A stretch of 64,000 nt of DNA from JAOUEA01 sp963821935. Its GTDB lineage: Bacteria > Actinomycetota > UBA4738 > HRBIN12. The stretch lies in the NCBI GenBank assembly GCA_963821935.1, contig CAWGFM010000005.1:310001-374000 (forward strand), given 5' to 3'. A model generated the notes under the pieces. That model ran no database searches and was not told where the DNA came from. It saw only the letters and a list, made by a program, of their open reading frames with translations. Numbering within the stretch: the first letter of the stretch is position 1; every line of letters begins with the position of its first letter. The translations under genes were made by a program, and so were the position numbers. Shown here piece by piece: positions 47,138-55,628 of the stretch.

Positions 47138-48688
47138 ATGCACGCACATGGTTCCGAGAGCTATTTCGTCCTGGGTGAGGGATTGCTCGCGGAGAGCGAC
47201 GGCGGACGGGAGCCCACGTTGGCGGCCGCCGACGAGGCCCTCGTTGCACCGTTCCGATTCTCCAGGATGGGACCGAAGGGAACCGGCAGACAGCTCAGCG
47301 AAGCCGTCCGGAAGAAGCTCGGCAACGCCTTGGTCGGCGGTGGTGGAGGCGCCTCGCAGATCCCAGCGGGGTTCACCTACCTGGGTCAGTTCACCGATCA
47401 CGACCTCACCTTCGACAAGACCAGCGTGATGCTGGGCGAGAACATCTCGCCGACCCAGCTCTTGCAGGGGCGATCGCCGAGCCTCGACCTGGACTCGCTC
47501 TACGGAGCCGGCCCCGACGACCCCGGATCCGAGAAGTTCTACGAGAACGACGGCCTCCATCTGAAGATGGGCGCGACGGTCAAGGCGGGCGCCATCGCCG
47601 CGATGGACGGCTTCGACCTCCCTCGCGGAGGCGGGAGCACCGCGTCCGCGAAGCGGAAGGCCGTGATCCCCGACCCCCGGAACGACGAGAACCTGGCGGT
47701 CGCCCAGACGCATCTCGCCTTCATCCGCTTCCACAACCGGGTCGTCGACTCGATCCCCTCGTCCGTGCCCCTCACCGAGCACTTCAGCCGGGCTCGCAAG
47801 ATCGTCACGCGTCACTATCAGTGGATGCTCCGCACCGACTACCTGCCACGGATCTGTGCGCCGGGGGTCGTCAACGACGTCTTCAGCAACGGCCGCAAGG
47901 CCTTCGAGGTCGGCGTGAGCCCCACGGACGTCCCCACGATGCCGATCGAGTTCTCGGTGGCAGCGTTCCGGCTCGGCCACTCCATGATCAGGGAGGCATA
48001 CAACTGGAACAAGATCTTCGACGACGGCGGAGGCAACCTGTTCCTGTTGTTCGCGTTCTCGGCGGGCAGCGGGACGCTCGGAGACAACCCTCGTCTCCCG
48101 AGCAACTGGATCGCGGACTTCCGGAGGCTCTACGACTTCGGCGAAGCGGGCAAGCCCGGTCTCGTCGTGCCGGCGGACAAGTTCAACAGGGCCATGCGGA
48201 TCGACAGCCGGCTCGCGGGAACGCTCGGCGGGCTCCCCGGTTTCGCCGCGGACCAGGACAACCTCGCGTTCCGGAACCTGACCAGGGCGAAGATGATGTC
48301 CTTGGGCACCGGTCAGCAGATGGCCGCCTTCCTCAAGAGCAAGGGGGTGACGCTCACCAGCCTCACGAAGCCCCAGATCCGGGAGGGCAACGACGGAGCC
48401 ACGCTGGACGCGCTCACGGCGCAGCAGCGAGAGTCCGTGCTCACGAACACCCCCCTGTGGCTCTACATCCTGCGCGAGGCCGAGCTCAACCAGGGCAAGC
48501 TGAAGGGCGTCGGCGCCCGCATCGTCGCCGAGACGTTCCACCGGGCGATGGAGGGCTCGCAAACCTCGATCGTGCGCGACCCCACATGGCACCCGACCCT
48601 CGGCCCCGACGGGGCTACCTTCCGCATGGTCGACCTGTTGCTCTTCGCGTTCGAAGGCAAGAAGTCCCTGCTCGCGCCGCTGGGGTAG
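47138..48688 (+). CDS. Animal-type heme peroxidase
   Basis: A 516-residue bacterial member of the peroxidase-cyclooxygenase superfamily. Distal site GQFTDHDLTFD (distal His about 88), the DPRNDENLAVAQTHLAFIRFHNRVV segment and proximal FRLGHSMIRE (His about 281) are all kept, so heme binding and peroxidase activity are likely. No signal peptide, so it should be cytosolic. AGGAGGG precedes both the ATG at 47138 and a GTG one codon earlier. Bacterial homologues are scattered and usually accessory. Confidence 0.9.
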   Translation: MHAHGSESYFVLGEGLLAESDGGREPTLAAADEALVAPFRFSRMGPKGTGRQLSEAVRKKLGNALVGGGGGASQIPAGFTYLGQFTDHDLTFDKTSVMLGENISPTQLLQGRSPSLDLDSLYGAGPDDPGSEKFYENDGLHLKMGATVKAGAIAAMDGFDLPRGGGSTASAKRKAVIPDPRNDENLAVAQTHLAFIRFHNRVVDSIPSSVPLTEHFSRARKIVTRHYQWMLRTDYLPRICAPGVVNDVFSNGRKAFEVGVSPTDVPTMPIEFSVAAFRLGHSMIREAYNWNKIFDDGGGNLFLLFAFSAGSGTLGDNPRLPSNWIADFRRLYDFGEAGKPGLVVPADKFNRAMRIDSRLAGTLGGLPGFAADQDNLAFRNLTRAKMMSLGTGQQMAAFLKSKGVTLTSLTKPQIREGNDGATLDALTAQQRESVLTNTPLWLYILREAELNQGKLKGVGARIVAETFHRAMEGSQTSIVRDPTWHPTLGPDGATFRMVDLLLFAFEGKKSLLAPLG

Positions 48689-48753
48689 CGCGCCTACGCT
48701 TTGCCACCGGTCCTGCACGACCGACGGGGGTCGGTCGATCTCGGCCCTGACCG

Positions 48754-50196
48754 ATGGAGGTGAGCGACCTGGAACGCGCGACGCACACGTTGCACCGGCT
48801 CACTTCGTATGAGCCTGGACGCGAGTGGGACGACCCGATCGAAGACCCACGCGTGCTGCAGGATCTCGAGGTCAACGACCTCGATCGCTTCCCGTGGTTC
48901 TACAAGCGGTATGCGAAGTCCCTGCCCCGGGTGCGGCTCCCCCGTACCCTGCCGGCCACGACCGCCTCGGCCGTGGCGGTGCTCGCGGGCACCGCCGACC
49001 TGGACCCGACCGAACCCGACCTACCCCACCTTTCGCGCGTGCTGCACCTGTCTGCGGGCGTGGTGCGCACCATGGAACGTCCGTATGCGACGTGGCTGTT
49101 CCGCGCCGCAGGATCCGCAGGCGGCCGTTTCCCGCTCGAGCTGTACGTCGCCGTGCCCGATGGCACGGCGCTGCCCGCGGGGGTGCATTGGTACGACCCG
49201 CAGGACCATGCGCTCGTGCAGGTTGGGCCCACGCCGGCCGGGGAGACACCAGCAGTGGTCGTCACCGGCGTTCCGTGGCGCACCGGATGGCGCTACCGCG
49301 AGCGGGGGTACCGGCACGTGTACTGGGACGCCGGCACCATGCTCGCCCACATGCTCGCGGTAGCCGATTCCGCGAGGATCGCCGCGCGGCTGTTCAGTCG
49401 TTTCCCGGACGAGGCCGTCGCAGCGCTCGTCGGCGCGGACGGTTCACACGAGTGGCCCGTCGCCGTCGTCGCGCTCGGCGAGGGCGCTCCTGCGATCGAG
49501 GCGACCGATGCAGCCGTTCCGGGCGACGTCGACGCGGCCCCGTTGGCCTTCCCGCTCGTCACGGCGGCGCAGCGAGCGGGGATGCTCGAGTCGCTGGGAC
49601 CGCCGTGGGGTCGCGGCCTCCCGGTCGATGTATCCGTCCCGGCAACGGGTCCGGTCGAGACGGTCGTGCTCGCTCGCGGTTCGCAACGGCGGATGGACCC
49701 CACCCGCGGTGTGCCGGAGCGCCTGCTGCGCACCTGCATGGATGTCGCCCTGCGGGGTGTCGCTCTTGCGCACTTCGTCGTCGTGCACGACGTCGAAGGC
49801 GTGACGCCCGGTGTGTACCGCTGGCCCGAACTCGCGGCCCCGGTGCGAGCCGGCGGCTTGCGAGACGAGCTGTACCGGGTGTGCCTCGAGCAGGGACTGG
49901 CGCGCGACGCCGCATTCGTCGTGATCGCCGCGACCGATGTCAACGAACTGGACGATCGGGAGTACCGGGAGGCGCAGCTCGCGGCCGGACTCGTCGAGGG
50001 CAGGCTCCACCTGCTCGCCTACAGCCTCGGTGCCAGTGCCTCCGGCATGACGTTCCTCGACAGCGAGGTGCCCGCGCTGCTGGGCGAGCCGCTCGATGCC
50101 CTGCTGTTCACCTGCATCGGGGTGCCTGAGTACGAATCGGCGGCCGGCGGACCACCCGGCGCGCCGACCACCGTCGGCAAGGTGACCGAGCGGTGA
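48754..50196 (+). CDS. SagB-type tandem nitroreductase-fold oxidoreductase
   Basis: A 480-residue protein with two nitroreductase-like halves. The first (about 90-215) has LHLSAGVVR, GRFPLELYVAV, GVHWYDPQDHALVQV and YWDAGTMLAHMLAVADS, the text of SagB dehydrogenases. The second (about 290-465) repeats the pattern with GVTPGVYRW, AYREAQLAAGLV-like text and LGASASGMTF. SagB enzymes use FMN to oxidise azolines in modified peptides, but no cyclase, YcaO or precursor peptide is adjacent. Function here is open. Confidence 0.82.
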   Translation: MEVSDLERATHTLHRLTSYEPGREWDDPIEDPRVLQDLEVNDLDRFPWFYKRYAKSLPRVRLPRTLPATTASAVAVLAGTADLDPTEPDLPHLSRVLHLSAGVVRTMERPYATWLFRAAGSAGGRFPLELYVAVPDGTALPAGVHWYDPQDHALVQVGPTPAGETPAVVVTGVPWRTGWRYRERGYRHVYWDAGTMLAHMLAVADSARIAARLFSRFPDEAVAALVGADGSHEWPVAVVALGEGAPAIEATDAAVPGDVDAAPLAFPLVTAAQRAGMLESLGPPWGRGLPVDVSVPATGPVETVVLARGSQRRMDPTRGVPERLLRTCMDVALRGVALAHFVVVHDVEGVTPGVYRWPELAAPVRAGGLRDELYRVCLEQGLARDAAFVVIAATDVNELDDREYREAQLAAGLVEGRLHLLAYSLGASASGMTFLDSEVPALLGEPLDALLFTCIGVPEYESAAGGPPGAPTTVGKVTER

Positions 50197-50201
50197 CGGC
50201 G

Positions 50202-52376
50202 TCAGTCCAGCAGCGCTGACTGCGCCCGCTGCGCGTCGATCAATCTCGCTGCGAGGGTGGTCGCCAGCCACCGGTGCAGGGCTGCAGCCGTCTCCGGCTC
50301 ATCGGTCTCCAGTCGATCGAGCGATGCCCGGCTGAGCCCGAGCACCACGCTCTGCGTCTCGGCGATCACGTCGGCCGTCCGAGGCATGCCCGTGTACATC
50401 GCGATCTCGCCCACCACCACTCCCGGTCGGATCGTGCTCAGGCGGATCCGTGCTCCCTCCGGCGTGACGAGCTCGATCCGCAGTCGACCGGACTCCAGGA
50501 TGAACATCGCATCGGGAGGGTCCCCGTGGTGGATCAGCACGGTGCCCTCCGCGATCGATGTGCGGTCGAGGTAGGTCCTCAGATGCGGTGGGAGCTCGGC
50601 CACGCCATCGCCCGCCGGTCCCCCGGCCTGGAACGCTTCCTCGAGGAGCCGGTCCTCGCACCACTGGAGACCGCGATCGAGGTCGGGCTCGAACCGCACG
50701 GCCCCGTCGGAGGCGATCACCTCTCCCCGGCGCAGCTGCTCCTGCACCTGATCGGACGCATCCACGAACACGAGCTCGAAACCGCTCGTCTCAGCGAGTT
50801 GGGCGACCTTGCGCAGGGCCAGCACCCCGGAAGCGTCCACGCCGGTGGCCCGCCGAAGATCCAGGATGAGGAACCGGATCGGTCCGGTTTCCACGCGCTT
50901 GCGGATCCGTTCGAGCAGTCCGCTCGCGGTGCCGAAGAACACGAACCCGTTCAGGCGCAGGATCTGGACACGATCGACCTGGCGCAGCAGCGCTTCACGC
51001 TCTGCGGGAGGTCGGTCGACGTTGCTTCGATATGTCGTGCCGAACGCGACCTCATGGATGAGATCGATCCGGCCGTAGTTCACGGCGAACACGACGACCG
51101 CCAGGACCAACCCAAGGACGAGGCCGACCAGCAGCCCTTTCGTGGCGATCGTCACCACGATGGCGAGGACGATGAGGTACTCGCCCACGGGCAGCGACTT
51201 CCGAACGTCGATGATCCACGCGACCAGGAACGACAGACCGACGAACACCAGCACGCCGGCGACGATCATCTTCGGGATCAACCCCACGAGCGTGGCGCCG
51301 AACACGATCACTCCGAGCGGAACGAGCGCAGCGAGCAGGCCGGCCACTCGTCCATCGGCGGCCATCTGCTGTGCGAGCGCCGACAAGCTGAGGGCCTGGT
51401 AGCCGGGGAGTCCCCCGAAGACACCTGAAGCGACGTTGACCAGACCCGCGGCTCGGAGCTGCTTGTTCGAGTCGAGATCGGTGCGGAGGAGCAGCTCGAC
51501 GCCGCCCACGTTGAACAGACATGCCATCACGGCGACGAGCACAGCGGTCGCGATCCCGGCCCCCTGATCGAGCACTGCCGACCAGTCCGCGAAGGTGATC
51601 GCGCGCATCGTCCATTGCTCCCAGAGCGGCTCCGTTGAGCCAGCGAACGGACCCAGCAGCCACAGACCGTCTCGTGCCTCTTGGATCGACGACCCAGTGA
51701 CCAGCATCCCGCCCGCGAACAGCGCGAGTCCCAGAGCCATCATGGCCGGGATCACCAGCGGACGTCGCACGACCCGCGTCGCGACCACCAGCACGAGACC
51801 GAAGGCCAGGGCCGGAACCCACCGGACCAGCTGGAAGGATTCCATGTACTCGTCGATCTTCGCCAACTCCAGATCGACGCCCGACGCCACCCGGAGCCCA
51901 CCCTTCATGAGCAACCACCCGGTCCCGGCGAGGAAGCCCCCCACCACCGGGTAGGGGATGAATCTCGCGAGATTGCCCAACCGGAACGTCCCGAGCAGGA
52001 GGAAGGTCAGCGCGGTCAGGAGCGTGATGACCATGGTGGCCGCGACGACCGTATAGAAGGCCACGTAGATGCTGCCCTGTGTATCGAGGGCCGCATTCGC
52101 CGCGACGATCGTCAGGACCGCGGCAGCCGCGTCCTGGACGCTTCCCACGACACCTCGCCTGCCCGACCTCCAGGCGATGATCGCGAGCGAGACCGTGGCC
52201 GCGAACAGGTAGATGCCGATCCCGGCAGGCAGGAACTGCTCCAGATACCCGCCGAAGACCAGGGCCGCGAACGAGATCGCGAGGACGACCTCGACGATGC
52301 CGATGATGACCCCTGCGGAGATGGTCGCCAGCAGTGCGCCGGTTCGCGATCGAACAGACACTGGCCCCCCCTCCAT
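50202..52376 (-). CDS. SulP-family anion transporter with STAS and cyclic-nucleotide domains
   Basis: A 724-residue membrane protein. Residues 1 to about 440 form the SLC26/SulP transport core with 12-14 helices, including FNVGGVELLLRTDLDSNKQLRAAGLVN and GGLPGYQALSLSALA. A STAS domain (about 470-580, LILDLRRATGVDASGV) follows, then a cyclic-nucleotide-binding fold (about 600-715) with the cassette GEIAMYTGMPRTADV that keeps the Glu and Arg contacts. ATG at 52376 with GGAGGGG upstream avoids overlap with the next gene. Substrate (sulfate, bicarbonate or other) is unknown. Confidence 0.9.
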   Translation of the reverse strand: MEGGPVSVRSRTGALLATISAGVIIGIVEVVLAISFAALVFGGYLEQFLPAGIGIYLFAATVSLAIIAWRSGRRGVVGSVQDAAAAVLTIVAANAALDTQGSIYVAFYTVVAATMVITLLTALTFLLLGTFRLGNLARFIPYPVVGGFLAGTGWLLMKGGLRVASGVDLELAKIDEYMESFQLVRWVPALAFGLVLVVATRVVRRPLVIPAMMALGLALFAGGMLVTGSSIQEARDGLWLLGPFAGSTEPLWEQWTMRAITFADWSAVLDQGAGIATAVLVAVMACLFNVGGVELLLRTDLDSNKQLRAAGLVNVASGVFGGLPGYQALSLSALAQQMAADGRVAGLLAALVPLGVIVFGATLVGLIPKMIVAGVLVFVGLSFLVAWIIDVRKSLPVGEYLIVLAIVVTIATKGLLVGLVLGLVLAVVVFAVNYGRIDLIHEVAFGTTYRSNVDRPPAEREALLRQVDRVQILRLNGFVFFGTASGLLERIRKRVETGPIRFLILDLRRATGVDASGVLALRKVAQLAETSGFELVFVDASDQVQEQLRRGEVIASDGAVRFEPDLDRGLQWCEDRLLEEAFQAGGPAGDGVAELPPHLRTYLDRTSIAEGTVLIHHGDPPDAMFILESGRLRIELVTPEGARIRLSTIRPGVVVGEIAMYTGMPRTADVIAETQSVVLGLSRASLDRLETDEPETAAALHRWLATTLAARLIDAQRAQSALLD

Positions 52377-52452
52377 GGCCCCCCTCCACGGCAACGACTG
52401 CTCGCCTGCGAACAGCACCCTATGCGCCGACGCCGCTCGGCGCCAGAGCTCG

Positions 52453-53478
52453 TCAGCCGTCCCAGCGGACGGCGATCCGCTCATTGAGACCGGGCAGCGG
52501 CAAGGACTCGGCTTCCGCCTCGACGGCGGCGCGTGCCCCGCGTGACAATCGGCGCCAGGTCTGGACCGTCACCGTCCGTTGCGCACGTCGCCACGTCCCG
52601 ACGAGCTCGCCATCGAGGAGGAGGCCGCCCGGCCACACGCGCGAGGTCCAGAGCTCACCGCGACGATCCGCGTCGGGGACCAGGAGCTCGCGATCGTGTC
52701 CTTGGAGGAGGAAGTACGCGTCGCCGCTCGGGAGGAATCGCGCCGGCGCCACCGCCCCCGGAGGGACCCGGAACGAAGGTTCGTCGCGCGCAAGGATCCA
52801 TGCGTCGCCGATCGGTGTTCGCACCGCGGTGAGGGACCTGCGGAGCGCGTCGAACGCCTCGCTGCTTCGCCGACGTGGGACCCCCGACCACTGAGCGAAC
52901 GCCTCGGGCGTGGTGGGCCCGAACACGTGCAGGTACCGTCGCGCGAGTTCCAGGCGAGCGTCGCGAGGCTCGACCTCGGGTGGGGGCGTGACCCAGACGG
53001 TGGGCAGTCGCGCACCGTCCCATCGGAGCAGGACGGTGCCGGTCGGAGCCGCGTATCGGAGCATGTTGGGGTTCTCGCCGAGCGCCCTGCCCGCCTCGCC
53101 GTAGCTCATCCTCGCGTCGCCGAGGACGGCTGCCAGTCGGGAGGCGAGGCTCTCCGCCTTGTGGCGGGCACCGGCCTCGTCCGGCAGCCTCCCGAGCGAG
53201 AAGACGGCGAGGTCACGCTTCGCGACGACGTAGGCGTGGTGGCGCGGCCCCCAGAGCTGCACGAGCGAGGGGTCTTCCCAGGTCGTCGGTTCGGTTCCCT
53301 CGACGCGCGCATGGATCGACAGGAGCGCGGCTCGGGGCATGCTGTCCTGTAGGCCAGCCCATGCCGCACGCCGGAGCGAACGGCGTCCGCGCGGCAGCCG
53401 CTGATCCAGCGATCCGACGTGCCGCCGGAACGCGAGGATCTGCTCCCGCGTAAGGCTGAGTCGACCCCTCGTCACCAT
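52453..53478 (-). CDS. Winged-helix DNA-binding protein, AlkZ-like
   Basis: A 341-residue member of the HTH_42 (AlkZ/YcaQ-like) superfamily, DNA glycosylases in characterised cases. It opens SLTREQILAFRRHVGSLDQRLPRG and carries typical helices plus a C-terminal DGELVGTWRRAQRTVTVQTW region. I do not see the QxD/QxQ catalytic motif that its neighbour at 54486 has, so it may only bind DNA. ATG at 53478 follows a TAGGTT box (53487-53492) that overlaps the stop codon of the XRE gene. Confidence 0.8.
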   Translation of the reverse strand: MVTRGRLSLTREQILAFRRHVGSLDQRLPRGRRSLRRAAWAGLQDSMPRAALLSIHARVEGTEPTTWEDPSLVQLWGPRHHAYVVAKRDLAVFSLGRLPDEAGARHKAESLASRLAAVLGDARMSYGEAGRALGENPNMLRYAAPTGTVLLRWDGARLPTVWVTPPPEVEPRDARLELARRYLHVFGPTTPEAFAQWSGVPRRRSSEAFDALRRSLTAVRTPIGDAWILARDEPSFRVPPGAVAPARFLPSGDAYFLLQGHDRELLVPDADRRGELWTSRVWPGGLLLDGELVGTWRRAQRTVTVQTWRRLSRGARAAVEAEAESLPLPGLNERIAVRWDG

Positions 53479-53489
53479 GGATCCGCAAC

Positions 53490-53759
53490 CTAGCCGTTCA
53501 GGGTTCGGCGTGCTCCGCTCGGGTTCGGATCGAACGTGAGCACGTCTCCCGGCTGACATCCCAGGGCCTCGCAGATCGCCGACAGCGTCGAGAACCTGAC
53601 CGCGCGAGCCCTTCGGTTCTTGAGCACCGACAGATTCACGACCGTGACGCCGACCCGTTCCGCGAGCTCCGTGAGGGTCATTCCTCGGTCGTCGAGGAGA
53701 CGATCCAGATGCACGGCGATCCGGTGGTCGAGCTCCGCGTCTGGCTCAGATCGTGGCAT
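53490..53759 (-). CDS. Small XRE regulator of the DUF2975 operon
   Basis: An 89-residue Cro/C1-type protein: LDRLLDDRGMTLTELAERVGVTVVNLSVLKNRRARAVRFSTLSAICEALGCQPGDVLTF. This YozG-like type is commonly paired with a DUF2975 membrane protein. It overlaps that gene by 14 bases and so is co-expressed from the promoter that carries a perfect palindrome, which is the probable binding site. Confidence 0.92.
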   Translation of the reverse strand: MPRSEPDAELDHRIAVHLDRLLDDRGMTLTELAERVGVTVVNLSVLKNRRARAVRFSTLSAICEALGCQPGDVLTFDPNPSGARRTLNG

Positions 53760-54360
53760 CGACGTCCTCGCGCAGCTTGGCTCCGAACGCGAACACCTCC
53801 GCGAGCGCGAACAGGCTGACGGCGGCCATGATCGAGGCGCCGGACACCACGGGGGAATCGGTCACGATCCCGCCCTGTGGGAGCGATCCGCCCGTCCACA
53901 CACCGTCGGAGAAGAACCGGTTCGTGCAGGCGCGTTCGACGATCGACGCCAACGGGAAGCCCAGCAGGAAGAGGGCGCCGAGCCCGCGCAGCCGGGCGAC
54001 GTTCGATGCCCGGAACGGCTCTCCCTTCGCCGCGGATCGTGCCACTCCGCGCACGAGCCACAGGACAGCCAGCGTCAGCGCCCACCACGCGAGCGCCGGA
54101 ACGGTCGCGATGACACGCTGCTCCATGCTGGGGGTGACGACATCGACCGTGACCGGCAGCGGTCCCGCGATCTCGAGCGTCGGTGGCAACTCGACATCGG
54201 AGACGGCCACAGCGGCCGGCACGGAGAGACGGGAGGAATCCTGCCCGAACCCGACGAGGCGGTGTGCCACGACGACCAGACCGACCACCACGGCGAGCAG
54301 GAACAGGATGGTGAGCACGACGTACGCGGTACGAGCGGTGCGAGTGGGCATCGGATCCAT
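53746..54360 (-). CDS. DUF2975 membrane protein
   Basis: A 204-residue membrane protein with four helices, including TAYVVLTILFLLAVVVGLVVVAHRL near the start and a final helix over SGASIMAAVSLFALAEVFAFGAKL, joined to EDVDATI. The C-terminal half reads GEPFRASNVARLRGLGALFLLGFPL, typical of DUF2975. It probably signals to, or is controlled by, the XRE protein encoded downstream. ATG at 54360 with GGGAGG seven bases upstream. Confidence 0.88.
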   Translation of the reverse strand: MDPMPTRTARTAYVVLTILFLLAVVVGLVVVAHRLVGFGQDSSRLSVPAAVAVSDVELPPTLEIAGPLPVTVDVVTPSMEQRVIATVPALAWWALTLAVLWLVRGVARSAAKGEPFRASNVARLRGLGALFLLGFPLASIVERACTNRFFSDGVWTGGSLPQGGIVTDSPVVSGASIMAAVSLFALAEVFAFGAKLREDVDATI

Positions 54361-54372
54361 CGGGGAACCTCC

Positions 54373-54426
54373 CTATCGTTCATCGATACTATCGATGAAC
54401 GATAGCATCGATAAACGATATGTCAA
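54373..54426 (-). promoter_or_regulatory. Promoter and 33-base palindromic operator of the DUF2975-XRE operon
   Basis: CTATCGTTCATCGATA (54373-54388) and its exact reverse complement (54390-54405) flank a single C. A further half-site, CATCGATAAACGATA, occupies 54406-54420. On the minus strand -35 TTGACA (54421-54426) and -10 TATCGT (54399-54404) are 16 bases apart, so the palindrome covers the -10 and the transcription start. This is the layout of an autorepressed promoter. Confidence 0.8.
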
Positions 54427-54473
54427 GATCGAGATCAGCCGCACTCGACCCTGCCGCGATCGGTGATGAGCCC

Positions 54474-54479
54474 TAGGCT
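54474..54479 (+). promoter_or_regulatory. -10 box for a leaderless YcaQ-like gene
   Basis: TAGGCT ends six bases before the GTG at 54486; no ribosome site is present. Confidence 0.45.
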
Positions 54480-54485
54480 CGTGAC

Positions 54486-55592
54486 GTGACGGTCCCCTTC
54501 GAGCTGTCCAGGAAGGACGCGCGGCGGATCGCCGTCCGTGCCCAGCTGCTCGACGCCGAGCGACCGGCCGGGCTGCTGGCGATGGTTCGACATCTCAACC
54601 TGCTCCAGCTCGACCCGATCGCGGCGGTGGCCCCCAGCGCCGACCTGGTCGCGTGGAGCCGCCTCGGATCGTCCTACTCCTCCGAACAACTGCGTGGCGC
54701 CCTGCAAGCACGCACGCTGGTCGAGCTCCAGGCGATGGTTCGCCCCGCGGAGGACATCGCGCTCTACCGAGCCGACATGGCGGAATGGCCCGGGGGCGGC
54801 GAGTTGCGCGACTGGCAGGCGTATCGACGCGATTGGGTCCAGGCCAACGACGCCGGCCGGCGAGAGATCCTCGCGACGCTCGAGGGCTCGGGCCCGCTGA
54901 CCATGCGCGAGCTGCCTGCCTCGCTCGCCAAGCCCTGGCAGTCGACGGGATGGACCAACAACCGAAACGTCGAGAAGCTGCTCGACTTCATGGTGCAGCG
55001 AGGCGAGGTCGCGGTCGCCGGCAGACGAGGACGCGAACGGCTGTGGGATCTGGCGTCTCGGGTCTACCCGAACGATCGCGTCCTCCCGGCCGAGGACGCA
55101 CGGCGAACACGAGACGAGCGCCGGCTTCGAGCGCTCGGCATCGCTCGTGCCCGCGGTCCTGAGTGCCCCGTCGAGCCCGTCGACGTAAGCGAGGCAGGCG
55201 AGCCGGCCGTCGTGGAAGGGGTCAAGGGCCAGTGGCGCGTCGACCCGTCGGCGTTGGGGCGATCGTTCACCGGACGCACCGCACTGCTGTCGCCGTTCGA
55301 CCGACTGGTGCACGACCGGAAGCGCACCGTTGAGCTGTTCGACTTCGACTACCAGCTCGAGATGTACAAGCCGGCGGCGAAGCGCCGATGGGGCTACTAC
55401 GCGCTGCCGGTGCTGCACCGCGACCGGCTGATCGGCAAGATCGACGCCACCGCGGATCGCTCAGCGAGGGTGCTCCGGGTCGACGCGATCCACGAGGACG
55501 AACCGTTCACCAAGTCGGCAGCTGCGGGTGTGCGCCGTGAGTTGAAGGATCTGGCTCGCTGGCTGGAGCTCGACCTGACCCTGCCCGACTGA
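54486..55592 (+). CDS. YcaQ/AlkZ-type DNA glycosylase-like protein
   Basis: A 368-residue HTH_42 protein. Near residue 38 it has NLLQLDPIAAVAPSADLVAWSRLG: the QLD triplet matches the QxD catalytic motif of YcaQ (AlkX), which unhooks interstrand crosslinks. C-terminal LLSPFDRLVHDRKRTVELFDFDYQLEMYKPAAKRRWGYYALPVLHRDRLIGKID is also typical. It is likely a DNA repair glycosylase for bulky or crosslinked bases. Leaderless GTG start. Confidence 0.88.
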   Translation: MTVPFELSRKDARRIAVRAQLLDAERPAGLLAMVRHLNLLQLDPIAAVAPSADLVAWSRLGSSYSSEQLRGALQARTLVELQAMVRPAEDIALYRADMAEWPGGGELRDWQAYRRDWVQANDAGRREILATLEGSGPLTMRELPASLAKPWQSTGWTNNRNVEKLLDFMVQRGEVAVAGRRGRERLWDLASRVYPNDRVLPAEDARRTRDERRLRALGIARARGPECPVEPVDVSEAGEPAVVEGVKGQWRVDPSALGRSFTGRTALLSPFDRLVHDRKRTVELFDFDYQLEMYKPAAKRRWGYYALPVLHRDRLIGKIDATADRSARVLRVDAIHEDEPFTKSAAAGVRRELKDLARWLELDLTLPD

Positions 55593-55616
55593 CCCCGAGC
55601 ACCGCGGACCACGCGC

Positions 55617-55622
55617 TACGCT
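55617..55622 (+). promoter_or_regulatory. -10 box for a leaderless methyltransferase gene
   Basis: TACGCT ends six bases before the ATG at 55629, again with no ribosome site. Confidence 0.45.
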
Positions 55623-55628
55623 GCGTCG

